DNA of 64,000 nucleotides from Loktanella gaetbuli (GTDB lineage: Bacteria; Pseudomonadota; Alphaproteobacteria; Rhodobacterales; Rhodobacteraceae), in contig NZ_JAJATZ010000004.1 of NCBI RefSeq assembly GCF_020531945.1, positions 186,001 to 250,000 of the forward strand, read 5' to 3'. The notes beneath the pieces were generated by a model, which was given only the letters and a program-made list of their open reading frames with translations, ran no database searches and was not told the DNA's origin. The position numbers were made by a program, and so were the translations under genes. Positions 36,293 through 44,048 of the stretch are shown piece by piece (the stretch's first letter is position 1; each line of letters opens with the position of its first letter).

Positions 36293-36354
36293 GGGCAGTT
36301 CTGTGGTTAGGCGCTGAACACCCGCATGATAGGCTGCAAAACAGGCCATCTATT

Positions 36355-36378
36355 GCAAATTTGCGCAAACTTGCGCGC
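36355..36378. promoter_or_regulatory. Overlapping palindromes upstream of the first CAP-domain gene
   Basis: GCAAATTTGC (36355-36364) and TTTGCGCAAA (36360-36369) are both perfect 10-base palindromes overlapping by 5 bases, followed by AACTTGCGCGC. They lie in the 214-base gap between the NDUFS4-like gene and the CAP gene. TTTGC half-sites of this kind are used by some alphaproteobacterial regulators; none is assigned here. Confidence 0.4.
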
Positions 36379-36506
36379 GTTTTTCCGCCAGTGACCAAAG
36401 TCGGGCATCCTGTGGCCTTATTTTTGGCCCGCACGTTGGGTTAAATTCGTCCCAATTCAATGCTGGCGTGCCGCAGGCCTGCCGGCCGATCAGTGAGGGA
36501 CGAGAA

Positions 36507-37040
36507 ATGAAACGCATTTTGTGTGCCACGGCATGTGTGGCGATGACGGCCTGTGGTGGCGGCGGCAGCGGCGGTGGATCGGGTGTCGTCGTTACGCCGG
36601 ATAAAGTCGACACGCTGGTCGCGTCGCGCACATCAACATCGGGTAGGCCGGCAACCTCGGCGCAGGATGCGAATTTTGGCCGTTTGCTGAACGACTACCG
36701 CCTGGCCTCTGGCGTGGGGGCGGTGCAGTTCGACAGCCGCCTGAACCGCGCGGCCCAGAAACACACCGAAGACATGGTCAAACGCGGATATTTCAGCCAC
36801 CAGTCCCCCGAGGGCACGGATGTCGGCCAGCGTGTCCGCGCCGAAGGCTATGACTACAGTTTCGTTGCGGAAAACATCGCCTGGCGCCAGCAATCCGATG
36901 CCGAAGTGTTCAAGGACTGGAAAAATTCGCCATCCCATGACCGCGCCATGAAGGACGGTCGAGCCGAGGATTTCGGCTTGGGTGTGGCTGGAACGGGCAA
37001 CGACGTCAAATGGGCGCTGATTGTCGGCGCCGAGAAATAA
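36507..37040 (+). CDS. CAP/SCP-domain lipoprotein, copy 1
   Basis: A 177-residue lipoprotein: signal peptide with lipobox MTAC, then a Gly/Ser-rich linker (GGGGSGGGSG) and a CAP domain. The domain shows LLNDYRLASGVGAVQFDSRLNRAAQKHTEDM, YFSHQSPEGTDVGQRVRAEGY and VAENIAW, which contain the His and Glu residues of the CAP cavity, and ends WALIVGAEK. CAP proteins in bacteria are envelope proteins of largely unknown function, some binding sterols or lipids. The ATG at 36507 follows GAGGGA. It is the first of two tandem paralogues and is closed by a clear terminator. Confidence 0.9.
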   Translation: MKRILCATACVAMTACGGGGSGGGSGVVVTPDKVDTLVASRTSTSGRPATSAQDANFGRLLNDYRLASGVGAVQFDSRLNRAAQKHTEDMVKRGYFSHQSPEGTDVGQRVRAEGYDYSFVAENIAWRQQSDAEVFKDWKNSPSHDRAMKDGRAEDFGLGVAGTGNDVKWALIVGAEK

Positions 37041-37070
37041 ACGACCTCTTTACCTTGTGATGCGTTTTTG

Positions 37071-37099
37071 CGCCCGCAGTCCCTGCTGCGGGCGTTTTT
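37071..37099 (+). terminator. Rho-independent terminator after CAP copy 1
   Basis: CGCCCGCAG (37071-37079) pairs perfectly with CTGCGGGCG (37086-37094), 6-base loop, followed by TTTTT. It separates the two CAP genes into distinct transcription units. Confidence 0.9.
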
Positions 37100-37229
37100 C
37101 ATCGCGTTTCTCAATCCCTGATTAAGTGCTGCGTGCGATCCCCTTGATGGATCGAAACACATAGTCGCATGCGCAGAAAAACGGCCTTGGCCGACTGGCG
37201 GATTGCGACCCTGGACAAAGGATGGCGCA

Positions 37230-37742
37230 ATGCGGGCAGGGATGGTTGCGATAATGCTGGCGATGCTGGTCGGATGCGGATCGGGTGGCGGCGGAGAGGT
37301 GAAATCCGATGTGATCGTGGATCGCGTGGACCGTGAACCCCTGTCCGGCCCCATCACCTCGCCGCGCGATGCCACATTTGGCAAGCTTCTGAACTCTTAT
37401 CGCCTCGCTTCGGGGGCGGGATCGGTTCAGTTCGACAGCCGACTGAATGCAGCGGCCCAGAAACACGCGCAGGATATGGTCGACCAGAACTATTTTGCGC
37501 ACCGTGGCCGAGACGGGCGCACTGTGGGGGATCGCGTGCGCGCCGAAGGCTATGACTTTCGCTTTGTGGGCGAGGCGCTTGGCGCGCGCCAACAGACCGA
37601 GGCGCAGGTCATGACCGATTGGCAAAATTCGCCGACCCACGACGCTGTCCTGACTGACCGCCGAGCCGAGGATTTCGGCCTGGGCGTCGCGGGATCGGGA
37701 ACATCAACCAAATGGGCCTTGGTTGTGGGGGCGGAAAAATAG
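37230..37742 (+). CDS. CAP/SCP-domain lipoprotein, copy 2
   Basis: A 170-residue paralogue of the upstream CAP protein. A signal peptide with lipobox LVGC leads to a short GSGGGG linker and a CAP domain with LLNSYRLASGAGSVQFDSRLNAAAQKHAQDM, YFAHRGRDGRTVGDRVRAEGYDF and a C-terminus WALVVGAEK almost identical to copy 1. The block that reads VAENIAW in copy 1 is VGEALGA here, so the conserved Asn next to the cavity Glu is lost and the copies may have diverged in ligand. Start chosen at 37230, preceded by AAAGGA, where the signal peptide begins. Confidence 0.9.
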   Translation: MRAGMVAIMLAMLVGCGSGGGGEVKSDVIVDRVDREPLSGPITSPRDATFGKLLNSYRLASGAGSVQFDSRLNAAAQKHAQDMVDQNYFAHRGRDGRTVGDRVRAEGYDFRFVGEALGARQQTEAQVMTDWQNSPTHDAVLTDRRAEDFGLGVAGSGTSTKWALVVGAEK

Positions 37743-37839
37743 GACAGGTGGCACGATGGCCAGGTCTGCATCCGACCCACCCCGCGCGCCCTGCACAGCA
37801 GGTTGCGGACGGGAATGCGAAACGGTATCAGAACCGCAT

Positions 37840-37916
37840 GGTCCCGTAGCTCAACTGGATAGAGCACCTGACTTCTAATCAGGATGTTGGGGGTTCGAGT
37901 CCTCCCGGGATCGCCA
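37840..37916 (+). tRNA. tRNA-Arg (anticodon TCT)
   Basis: A 77-base cloverleaf with encoded CCA at 37914-37916. Acceptor GGTCCCG (37840-37846) pairs with CGGGATC (37906-37912) with one G-T wobble; the anticodon loop CTTCTAA in stem CCTGA/TCAGG gives TCT. The D-arm GCTCAACTGGATAGAGC and T-loop TTCGAGT are normal. It reads AGA codons. Confidence 0.95.
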
Positions 37917-38040
37917 AGTCGCCTGGGGCTTGGCGTGTCGACCGCAAGATTTGCACCGAAAATCTGACCACCACTCTGCATCCTGCGCAGCACGACCGAT
38001 TGCATTGGTCGCATGTGAAGCATATCCGGCGGGAATGTTC

Positions 38041-38913
38041 ATGTCTGGTCAGATTGCGCGCGCCACCTTGATCGTCGTCCTGTCGGGCGCGATCTGGGGG
38101 TTTTACTGGCTGCCCGTCAGGATGTTGTCGGATGCCGGGCTGGGCGGGGCCTGGGGGACGCTGGCGATCACAGTCTCTGCGTTGCTGGTGCTGGCACCAG
38201 CGGCCTGGCGTGCGCGATCTGACCTGCGCCGGGCGTCGCCGCTGGCGCTGGTCTCGATCGGCCTGGGCGGTTTGGCCTTTGCGCTGTATTCTATCGGGTT
38301 CAACTACGGTCGCGTGGCAATCATCATCTTGCTGTTCTTTCTGACCCCGGTCTGGAGCGTTCTGATCACGCGTTTCGTGCTGGGTTGGCACACACCGATG
38401 CTGCGGATTGTGGCCATCGGCTTGGGTCTTGGCGGATTGTGCGTGATGCTCAGCGCGGACGGGCAATGGCCTGTTCCGCGTGGTATCGGTGAATGGATGG
38501 CACTGGCCGCGGGGATATTGTGGTCGCTGGCGACGACGGGAATGCGCACCGCATCGCAAATTGCGCCCGCGCCAGCAGCCTTTGTCTTTGCGCTGGGGGC
38601 GGTCATTGCCTCGGTCCTCATGGCACCATCTTTGTCCCCTTGGCCAACCGCCCCGGTCCCGGGTGTCACGATCATCGTGGCGCTGGGCACGGGGGCGTTG
38701 TGGTGGGGACTGTCCACCGCCTGTCTGATGTGGGCCACGGTCCGTCTGGACCCGACCCGCGTCGGTATCCTGTTGATGGCAGAGGTTCTGATCGGTGCGG
38801 CCTCTGCCGCCCTTTTGGCCGGTGAGGCGCTTGCCCCGCTGGAACTTGTAGGTGGCGCGCTGGTGCTGTTTGCCGGTGTGTGCGAGGTCTGGCCCGTGCG
38901 GCAGCGGGTGTGA
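38041..38913 (+). CDS. EamA/DMT-family transporter
   Basis: A 290-residue inner-membrane protein with ten predicted helices in two EamA repeats (first WGFYWLPVRML, second beginning near GEWMALAAGILWSLATTGMR). Family members export amino acids, nucleosides or other metabolites; no substrate is indicated. ATG at 38041 has GGGA at proper spacing; an ATG at 38035 is an alternative. It stands alone between tRNA-Arg and a cupin gene. Confidence 0.88.
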   Translation: MSGQIARATLIVVLSGAIWGFYWLPVRMLSDAGLGGAWGTLAITVSALLVLAPAAWRARSDLRRASPLALVSIGLGGLAFALYSIGFNYGRVAIIILLFFLTPVWSVLITRFVLGWHTPMLRIVAIGLGLGGLCVMLSADGQWPVPRGIGEWMALAAGILWSLATTGMRTASQIAPAPAAFVFALGAVIASVLMAPSLSPWPTAPVPGVTIIVALGTGALWWGLSTACLMWATVRLDPTRVGILLMAEVLIGAASAALLAGEALAPLELVGGALVLFAGVCEVWPVRQRV

Positions 38914-38979
38914 TGCCTGTTGGGCGGGGGCGCATCTGCGGCTAGGGTATGACGGAACGCCCATGACCCGAGGACTCTC

Positions 38980-39375
38980 ATGCAGATCAATGCCGTTGCA
39001 ACGCTGGATGTCGCACCCGCCAATCCGGATTATTTTACAGGCGGTGTCGCGATCCGTCGCATGTTCCAGGCCCAGGGGGACAGCCGTCTGTCAGGGCTTC
39101 AGGTGACATTTCAACCCAGGGCGCGGACCGCTTGGCACACCCATCCTGTCGGCCAGACCCTGATCGTGACCGAAGGTGCAGGGCGCGTGCAGGTTCGGGG
39201 CGGTGCAGTGATCACGGTGGTCGCGGGCGACATCGTGCGTTTCGCCGCCGGCGAGGAACATTGGCACGGGGCAGCCCCCGATGTGTCCATGACCCATCTC
39301 GCCCTGCAAGAAGAGGTCGATGGATCTGCGGCCGATTGGCTGGATCATGTGACCGACGCGGAATACGACGGTTAG
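38980..39375 (+). CDS. Cupin-domain protein
   Basis: A 131-residue single-domain cupin. Motif 1 is FQPRARTAWHTHPVGQTLIV with two metal-binding His and a Gln in the usual Glu position; motif 2 is GDIVRFAAGEEHWHGAAP with the last His. Small cupins of this type, sometimes called YhhW/RmlC-like or quercetinase-like, include carboxymuconolactone decarboxylase partners and dioxygenases; the reaction here is unknown. Its TAG stop overlaps the stop of the convergent CdsA-like gene by 3 bases. Confidence 0.88.
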   Translation: MQINAVATLDVAPANPDYFTGGVAIRRMFQAQGDSRLSGLQVTFQPRARTAWHTHPVGQTLIVTEGAGRVQVRGGAVITVVAGDIVRFAAGEEHWHGAAPDVSMTHLALQEEVDGSAADWLDHVTDAEYDG

Positions 39376-40316
39376 GTCGCCCAGATATACCGGGTCAGGT
39401 GATAGAACACCGGTGCGGCAAACAGCACCGAATCCAGCTGGTTCAGAACACCACCCTGACCGGGGATCAGATGCGACCAATCCTGCACGCCGCGGTCACG
39501 TTTGATCGCGGCAAAGACCAGATGACCCATCATGCCGAAAAGCGATGCGGCGGCAGCCATCCCGGCGGCACCCAAAACGCCAAAGGGCGTGATCCAGTGC
39601 AGAGCCGCACCGATTGCCGCAGCACTCAGCAGACCGGCGATCATGCCTTCGCGGGTTTTGGGTGACAGTTCGGGCGCGATGCGATGTTTGCCGATCCGCC
39701 GCCCGAACCAGTATTCCAGCAGGTCACCGAATTGCACGACAAGGATCAGGAACGCGATCAGCAGCACGTTGCTGTCGCCCATCTGCGCGATATCAAGCGA
39801 CAGCAAGGCGGGCACGTGCGACAGGCAAAACACGCAGATCATCAGCGCCCATTGGGTTTCGGCCACACGGATCAGAAACCGCGCAGGTTGACCGCGCAAG
39901 GCGGATACCACCGGCAGCACCAGAAAGGCATAGACCGGGATGAACACGGTGAACATGCCATGCCAGCCCATCCAGACGAACAGATATTGCAACGGCAGCA
40001 CCGCAAAGAACGCCAAGGCCAGCGACAGGTGATCTGCCCGCGCCTTGGTCGTCAGGGTCAGAAACTCGCGCAGGGCTGCAAAAGACGCGAAAAATGACAG
40101 CAGCACCGCGCCAAATTGCCCGGCCATCAGGGCGATGGCGACCAGTGCAACGATGGTCCACCAGCTTTGCACGCGGGTCTGGTAGGTATCCAGCACCGGG
40201 TTTGCCTGACCTGCAGGAAGACGTGCGCGCAGCACCTCGCCCAGGATCGTCAGCGCGACCAAGATGCCGCAGACGCCCAAGGACAACAGGGCCAGGTTCA
40301 TCGTGGTCTGGGTCAT
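39372..40316 (-). CDS. CdsA-like phosphatidate cytidylyltransferase homologue with altered signature
   Basis: A 314-residue membrane protein with about eight helices, of the CDP-diacylglycerol synthase family. The C-terminal signature reads AAIKRDRGVQDWSHLIPGQG then GVLNQLDSVLFAAPVFYH. In canonical CdsA the matching positions are KD, PGHGG and LDR-DS, so here Lys, His and the metal-binding Asp/Arg pair are replaced by Gln, Gln and Asn-Gln. It overlaps the upstream PlsC-like gene by 4 bases. A second, probably canonical cdsA would be expected elsewhere; this copy may act on another lipid or be non-catalytic. Confidence 0.85.
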   Translation of the reverse strand: MTQTTMNLALLSLGVCGILVALTILGEVLRARLPAGQANPVLDTYQTRVQSWWTIVALVAIALMAGQFGAVLLSFFASFAALREFLTLTTKARADHLSLALAFFAVLPLQYLFVWMGWHGMFTVFIPVYAFLVLPVVSALRGQPARFLIRVAETQWALMICVFCLSHVPALLSLDIAQMGDSNVLLIAFLILVVQFGDLLEYWFGRRIGKHRIAPELSPKTREGMIAGLLSAAAIGAALHWITPFGVLGAAGMAAAASLFGMMGHLVFAAIKRDRGVQDWSHLIPGQGGVLNQLDSVLFAAPVFYHLTRYIWAT

Positions 40317-40966
40317 GCCGGGTCCTCCGGGCGCAGGTCAGCCAGCGCATGCGCCGCGCGCGCCAGAAATGCCTCGCGGGTCTCGTCCTCGGCCACGTGG
40401 ACGGGCGCGCCGAATGTGACGGTGCAGATCAGGGGCAGGGGGATGACCTCTCCCTTGGGCATGATGGTGTTCAGATTGGCGACCCAGGTCGGCACCAGAT
40501 CCACATCGGGCCGGGCCTTGGCAATGTTGTACAGCCCCGATTTGAAGGGCAGCAGTGGGTCGTCGGTCATGTTGCGCTTGCCTTCGGGAAAGATGATCAG
40601 TGACGATCCCTCGTCGAGGGCGGCCAGGATCTTGTCCATCGGATTGTCGTTCACCTCGGGCCGGCGGTCGATCAGCACGCCGCGAAACACGTCGCGCCCG
40701 CAAAACGCGCGCAGGCGGTTTTTCAGCCAGTAGTCCGCCGCGGCGACGGGGCGTGTCTGGCGGCGCAGGGCTGCGGGCAGCACGGCCCAGATCATCGGCA
40801 GATCGCCATTGCTGGTGTGATTGGCGTAATAGACGCGCTGGACGGGTTCGGGTCCGACGCCACGCCAATCGGCACGTGCGGCGGTCACGAACAGCGCAAA
40901 CAGGCGCAGCGCATGGCCTGCGATATTCGCGGCAAAAGAACGGGCAAGTGACGAGATCGATTTCAT
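40313..40966 (-). CDS. 1-acyl-sn-glycerol-3-phosphate acyltransferase (PlsC family)
   Basis: A 217-residue membrane-associated acyltransferase transferring acyl groups to lysophosphatidate. The catalytic HX4D motif is NHTSNGD, and the substrate motif FPEGTR appears as FPEGKR in SSLIIFPEGKRN. A basic-hydrophobic N-terminus should associate it with the membrane. The ATG at 40966 was chosen as the most plausible of two in-frame starts. Coupled (ATGA) to the CdsA-like gene, so the pair forms a two-step phospholipid unit: acylation to phosphatidate, then CDP activation. Confidence 0.88.
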   Translation of the reverse strand: MKSISSLARSFAANIAGHALRLFALFVTAARADWRGVGPEPVQRVYYANHTSNGDLPMIWAVLPAALRRQTRPVAAADYWLKNRLRAFCGRDVFRGVLIDRRPEVNDNPMDKILAALDEGSSLIIFPEGKRNMTDDPLLPFKSGLYNIAKARPDVDLVPTWVANLNTIMPKGEVIPLPLICTVTFGAPVHVAEDETREAFLARAAHALADLRPEDPA

Positions 40967-41002
40967 CGCGGAACCTTGGCGGGTGACAGACAACTTGAAA
41001 AG

Positions 41003-41037
41003 GGGTCACACCCCACCAGCGCGGCAGAGTGTGACCC
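41003..41037 (-). terminator. Terminator-like inverted repeat after the YiaAB-like gene
   Basis: GGGTCACAC (41003-41011) and GTGTGACCC (41029-41037) form a perfect 9-base-pair stem with a 17-base loop, followed on the minus strand by CTTTTC. It lies 12 bases beyond the stop of the YiaAB-like gene. Confidence 0.6.
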
Positions 41038-41049
41038 GGATGTGCGGGC

Positions 41050-41328
41050 CTAGAGGTCCTTGTCGCTGACGTATTCGGACAGCAGGCGTTCATTGCGCGC
41101 CTCTTCCAGCCGCTGAATGCGATCCTCGGACAGGCGGTCGTCAAAGCGGTATTTGACGAAATTCACCAGCGCGAGTGTCAGCAGCAGAATGCCGATGCCC
41201 CAATAACCCTTGGTCGCCAGCGGAACATCGGGTGACAGCCAGAGTGACAGGCCAAGCATGCCGTAGGCCACAACCACGGCGATGCCGTTGAAAAACATGA
41301 TGAGCGCGTTGTCGGAACGATTGTTCAT
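41050..41328 (-). CDS. YiaAB-like two-helix membrane protein
   Basis: A 92-residue protein with two membrane helices (FNGIAVVVAYGMLGLSLWL and YWGIGILLLTLALVNFV), then a charged, coiled-coil-like tail (DDRLSEDRIQRLEEARNERLL). The arrangement with KGYW before the second helix resembles the YiaA/YiaB two-helix domain. Function unknown. It follows the split PspA gene by 24 bases and likely belongs to the same TetR-controlled transcript, suggesting a membrane-stress role by association. Confidence 0.7.
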   Translation of the reverse strand: MNNRSDNALIMFFNGIAVVVAYGMLGLSLWLSPDVPLATKGYWGIGILLLTLALVNFVKYRFDDRLSEDRIQRLEEARNERLLSEYVSDKDL

Positions 41329-41352
41329 TTTGGATAGTCCTTTGATCGGTGA

Positions 41353-42030
41353 TTAGTCTTGGTTGGATGTCAGGCGTGCCAGCACGGCGGCGGGTGTCAC
41401 GCGGTCTGCCGGGCCAAACCCCGCATCCGCCATGCGGTCGGTCAGTCCGTCATGGGACAGTTCGGCGTTCAACTCTTGCAGGATCTCGTGTTTCTCGAAC
41501 GGGTCTGACTGTTCCAGAACCCGCGTGATCAGTTCCTCGGCCGCATCGGCCCCGGTGTCGCCTGTCTGCTGGTGCAGGCGCATCTGGATATCCTGTTCTT
41601 TCTTGACCGCACGGGCCTGGGCCGCGCCCTGGCGCAGGTCTATCAATCGGCGGTGGCCTGTTTCGACACTGGCGCGCAACCGCAGGACGCGCTGATCCAG
41701 CGTCGCACAGGTCTGGGCCCGGTCCGCCGCCTCGTTTTCCATCTGCGCAATGGCAGATGCAGCCTCGCGCGCCATATCGTCGTGGCCTGCCGCCAGCGCC
41801 TGCCGCGCACGGCGGGTCAGATCGCTGATGCGTCCGTTGAGCTGCGTCAGTGCCGCATCCGCCATGCGCTGGCGCTAGATCAGACTTGCCAGGGTCGCCT
41901 TGGCAGCCCTGAGTCGGGCCTCTGCGGTCCGGATGTTCTGGTCGATCAATTCAATCGCAAACGTATCGCGCAGGCGGGTTTCTGCGCGTGCGTTGCTCGC
42001 GGACAGAAGGGTCGTCAAGGTCTTGAACAT
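41353..42030 (-). pseudogene. pspA: PspA/IM30-family gene split by an in-frame TAG
   Basis: Starting at ATG 42030 (preceded by GGAGAG) the frame encodes MFKTLTTLLSASNARAETRL, then AIELIDQNIRTAEARLRAAKATLASLI and stops at TAG 41875-41877. The same frame continues RQRMADAALTQLNGRISDLT through long coiled coils to DPFEKHEILQELNAELSHDG and ends at 41353. The two parts make one 224-residue PspA-like protein, a peripheral membrane protein that stabilises the inner membrane under stress. In homologues as I remember them the sequence at the stop reads LIQRQR, so CAG to TAG is likely. The second part can restart at ATG 41865. Confidence 0.82.
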
Positions 42031-42046
42031 GCGATCTCTCCATTCT

Positions 42047-42116
42047 TGAACGGTGTTCACGAAAAGAGTTAGATCAAATTTGAACGTCGTTCAAGAATAA
42101 AAATGAACGCCGTTCA
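42047..42116. promoter_or_regulatory. Three TGAACGNNGTTCA operators upstream of the pspA-like gene
   Basis: TGAACGGTGTTCA (42047-42059), TGAACGTCGTTCA (42081-42093) and TGAACGCCGTTCA (42104-42116) are near-identical 13-base palindromes between the TetR stop and the pspA-like start. Centres are 34 and 23 bases apart. A fourth copy lies upstream of the TetR gene, so they are the likely binding sites of that TetR protein. Confidence 0.8.
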
Positions 42117-42119
42117 TTT

Positions 42120-42710
42120 TTATTCCGAGGTCACGTTGCGCAGCAGGACCGCAATCATCCGCTCGATATGGTCCATCGGCACGGCCGAGATGCGCCGTTC
42201 CAGTCCCAGCAAAACCATGCCGTGCACCGAGGAAAACAAGGCGCGTGTCATCAGGTCGATCCTTGCATCCGACCAATCGGGAAACAGGTCACGCAGGGGG
42301 TCCGCAATTTTTGCGAACAAGGCACCGAGTTCTGCGAGATACCAGTCTGGCACGGGGCTGTCGGCCGTCATCGACAGATCGAACAACGCGCGCCAGCCCG
42401 GTTGATTCGTAGCGGCAAAATGCAGGTAGGCGGTCCCCATCGACACCAGCCGGTCCTGTGGCGTGCCGTCCATTGCCGTGCGGTCCTGAACGAATTGGCC
42501 CAGCCGACGAAAGGTTCGCGCGTTCACCGTCAGCACCAGCTGATCCAGATCGTCAAACACCGTATAGATGGCACCCACGGCACAGCCGGCATCCTGCGCA
42601 AGCGCGCGCGCCTTGAGCGCGTGCAGACCTTCGGTCGTGATGGTGCGTTCCGCGCTGGCAATCAGTCGGTCGCGCAGGTCCGCGCGGCGTTGTTCGGTTT
42701 TCGTGGCCAT
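42120..42710 (-). CDS. TetR-family regulator of the PspA/YiaAB unit
   Basis: A 196-residue regulator. The helix-turn-helix is in RLIASAERTITTEGLHALKARALAQDAGCAVGAIYTVFDDLDQLVL, a classical TetR pattern; the C-terminal part is a helical ligand domain resembling the TetR_C_33-like group (FAATNQPGWRALFDLSM). It is flanked by copies of TGAACGNNGTTCA on both sides, which supports autoregulation and control of the downstream pspA-like and yiaAB-like genes. The effector is unknown; a lipid or membrane-stress signal would suit the context. Confidence 0.92.
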   Translation of the reverse strand: MATKTEQRRADLRDRLIASAERTITTEGLHALKARALAQDAGCAVGAIYTVFDDLDQLVLTVNARTFRRLGQFVQDRTAMDGTPQDRLVSMGTAYLHFAATNQPGWRALFDLSMTADSPVPDWYLAELGALFAKIADPLRDLFPDWSDARIDLMTRALFSSVHGMVLLGLERRISAVPMDHIERMIAVLLRNVTSE

Positions 42711-42724
42711 GTCGCATCCTTGGG

Positions 42725-42737
42725 TGAACGTGGTTCA
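42725..42737. promoter_or_regulatory. Fourth TGAACGNNGTTCA operator, at the TetR promoter
   Basis: TGAACGTGGTTCA lies 15 bases upstream of the TetR start codon on the minus strand and matches the three sites downstream of the gene. Its place fits autorepression. Confidence 0.75.
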
Positions 42738-42776
42738 GGGATACGCCACTGCGCTGCCGGTGGAAACCCGTCTGCC

Positions 42777-44006
42777 TCAATCGGCGGGTGCGCCACCTCC
42801 GAATCGATTGACCTCGTGATAGCTGACGGCGTCCTGTTGCATCTCCAGGTGCAATGCGGTGCCGGTGTAGGGATGGGCCCGCGCCAGCTCCTCGTCCACC
42901 TCGATCCCCAGACCGGGGGCGGTGGGCACGGGAATATAACCATCCTCTACCCGCAGGCTGTGTTTGATCAGGTCGAAATGGAACGGCGTTTCGATGGTCT
43001 CGGCCATCAGGATATTCGGGATGGCAGCAGCAAGTTGAATGTTCGCGGCCCATTCGATCGGACCGGCATAAAGGTGCGGCGCGATTTGCGCGTTATAGGC
43101 CTCTGCCAGCACGGCGATCTTGCGCGCCTCCCAGATGCCGCCGCAGCGCCCCAGCGCGGGTTGCAGGATCGTGGCGGCCCCGGACCGCAAGACGGGCGCG
43201 AATTCGGACCGGGTCGTCAGGCGTTCGCCCGTGGCAATGGGGATGCTGACCTTGGCTGCAACCTTGGACATCTCGTGGGTGTTGTCGGGTGGGATCGGTT
43301 CCTCGAACCACAGCGGCTGATAAGGGGCGATGGCCTGACCCAGCCTGATCGCACCACCGGTGGAAAACTGCCCGTGTGTGCCGAACAGCAGGTCGGCGCG
43401 GTCGCCCACGGCCTCGCGGATGGCGCGGCAGAACGCCACCGACAGCGAGATATCGTGCATCGACGGCATATGCCCGCCCCGGATCGTATAGGGACCGGCA
43501 GGGTCCAATTTCACCGCCGTATAACCTGCCGCGACCATGGCGGTGGCGGACTGGGCGGCCATATCCGGGCTGGACCAGAAATCGGGCAGGGCGTGGTCCG
43601 CCTGCGGATAAAGGTAGGTATAGGCGCGAATGCGGTCGTTCGTGCGCCCGCCGATCAGCGCATGAACAGGGCGGTCACGGTGCTTGCCTAGGATGTCCCA
43701 GCAGGCGATTTCCAGCCCGGACCAGGCGCCCAGCACCGTCAGATCAGGCCTTTGGGTAAAGCCCGCGGAATAGACCCGCCTGTACATCAGGTCGATATTT
43801 TCGGGGTTTTCCCTGGCCATGTGCCGGGCGAACACATCGGTGATGACGGCGCGCATGGCCTCGGGTCCGACGCTGCTGGCATAACATTCGCCCCAGCCGG
43901 TGATGCCCGTATCCGTCGTGACCTTGACCAGGATCCAATAGCGGCCGCCCCAGCCCGGGGCCGGTGGTGCCGTGACGATAATGTCGAGGTCAGCGAGTTT
44001 CATCAT
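42777..44006 (-). CDS. Enolase-superfamily protein (mandelate racemase/sugar-acid dehydratase type)
   Basis: A 409-residue TIM-barrel protein of the mandelate racemase subgroup, which abstract a proton next to a carboxylate and often dehydrate sugar acids. Visible blocks: GWGECYAS, CWDILGKHRDRPVHALIGG, VKLDPAGPYTIRGG, DLLFGTHGQFS, LWFEEPIPPDN, IATGERLTTRSEF and PHLYAGPIEWAANIQLA. The region around the His-Asp dyad reads ILQPALGRCGGIWEARKIA; the expected Asp (QPD) is Ala. It follows the Zn-alcohol dehydrogenase gene on the same strand across a dispersed repeat. A galactonate dehydratase role is possible but weakened by the lost Asp. Start 44006 or 44003. Confidence 0.82.
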   Translation of the reverse strand: MMKLADLDIIVTAPPAPGWGGRYWILVKVTTDTGITGWGECYASSVGPEAMRAVITDVFARHMARENPENIDLMYRRVYSAGFTQRPDLTVLGAWSGLEIACWDILGKHRDRPVHALIGGRTNDRIRAYTYLYPQADHALPDFWSSPDMAAQSATAMVAAGYTAVKLDPAGPYTIRGGHMPSMHDISLSVAFCRAIREAVGDRADLLFGTHGQFSTGGAIRLGQAIAPYQPLWFEEPIPPDNTHEMSKVAAKVSIPIATGERLTTRSEFAPVLRSGAATILQPALGRCGGIWEARKIAVLAEAYNAQIAPHLYAGPIEWAANIQLAAAIPNILMAETIETPFHFDLIKHSLRVEDGYIPVPTAPGLGIEVDEELARAHPYTGTALHLEMQQDAVSYHEVNRFGGGAPAD

Positions 44007-44019
44007 GCGTCCCTGTTTT

Positions 44020-44042
44020 GAGTATTTTTGGCAAGATGATGC
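44020..44042 (-). repeat. Dispersed repeat, copy F
   Basis: On the minus strand reads CATCATCTTGCCAAAAATAC then TC, matching copy E (26816-26851) closely and copies A-D more distantly. It fills most of the 42-base gap between the alcohol dehydrogenase and enolase-family genes. Confidence 0.7.
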
Positions 44043-44048
44043 AGAGCG

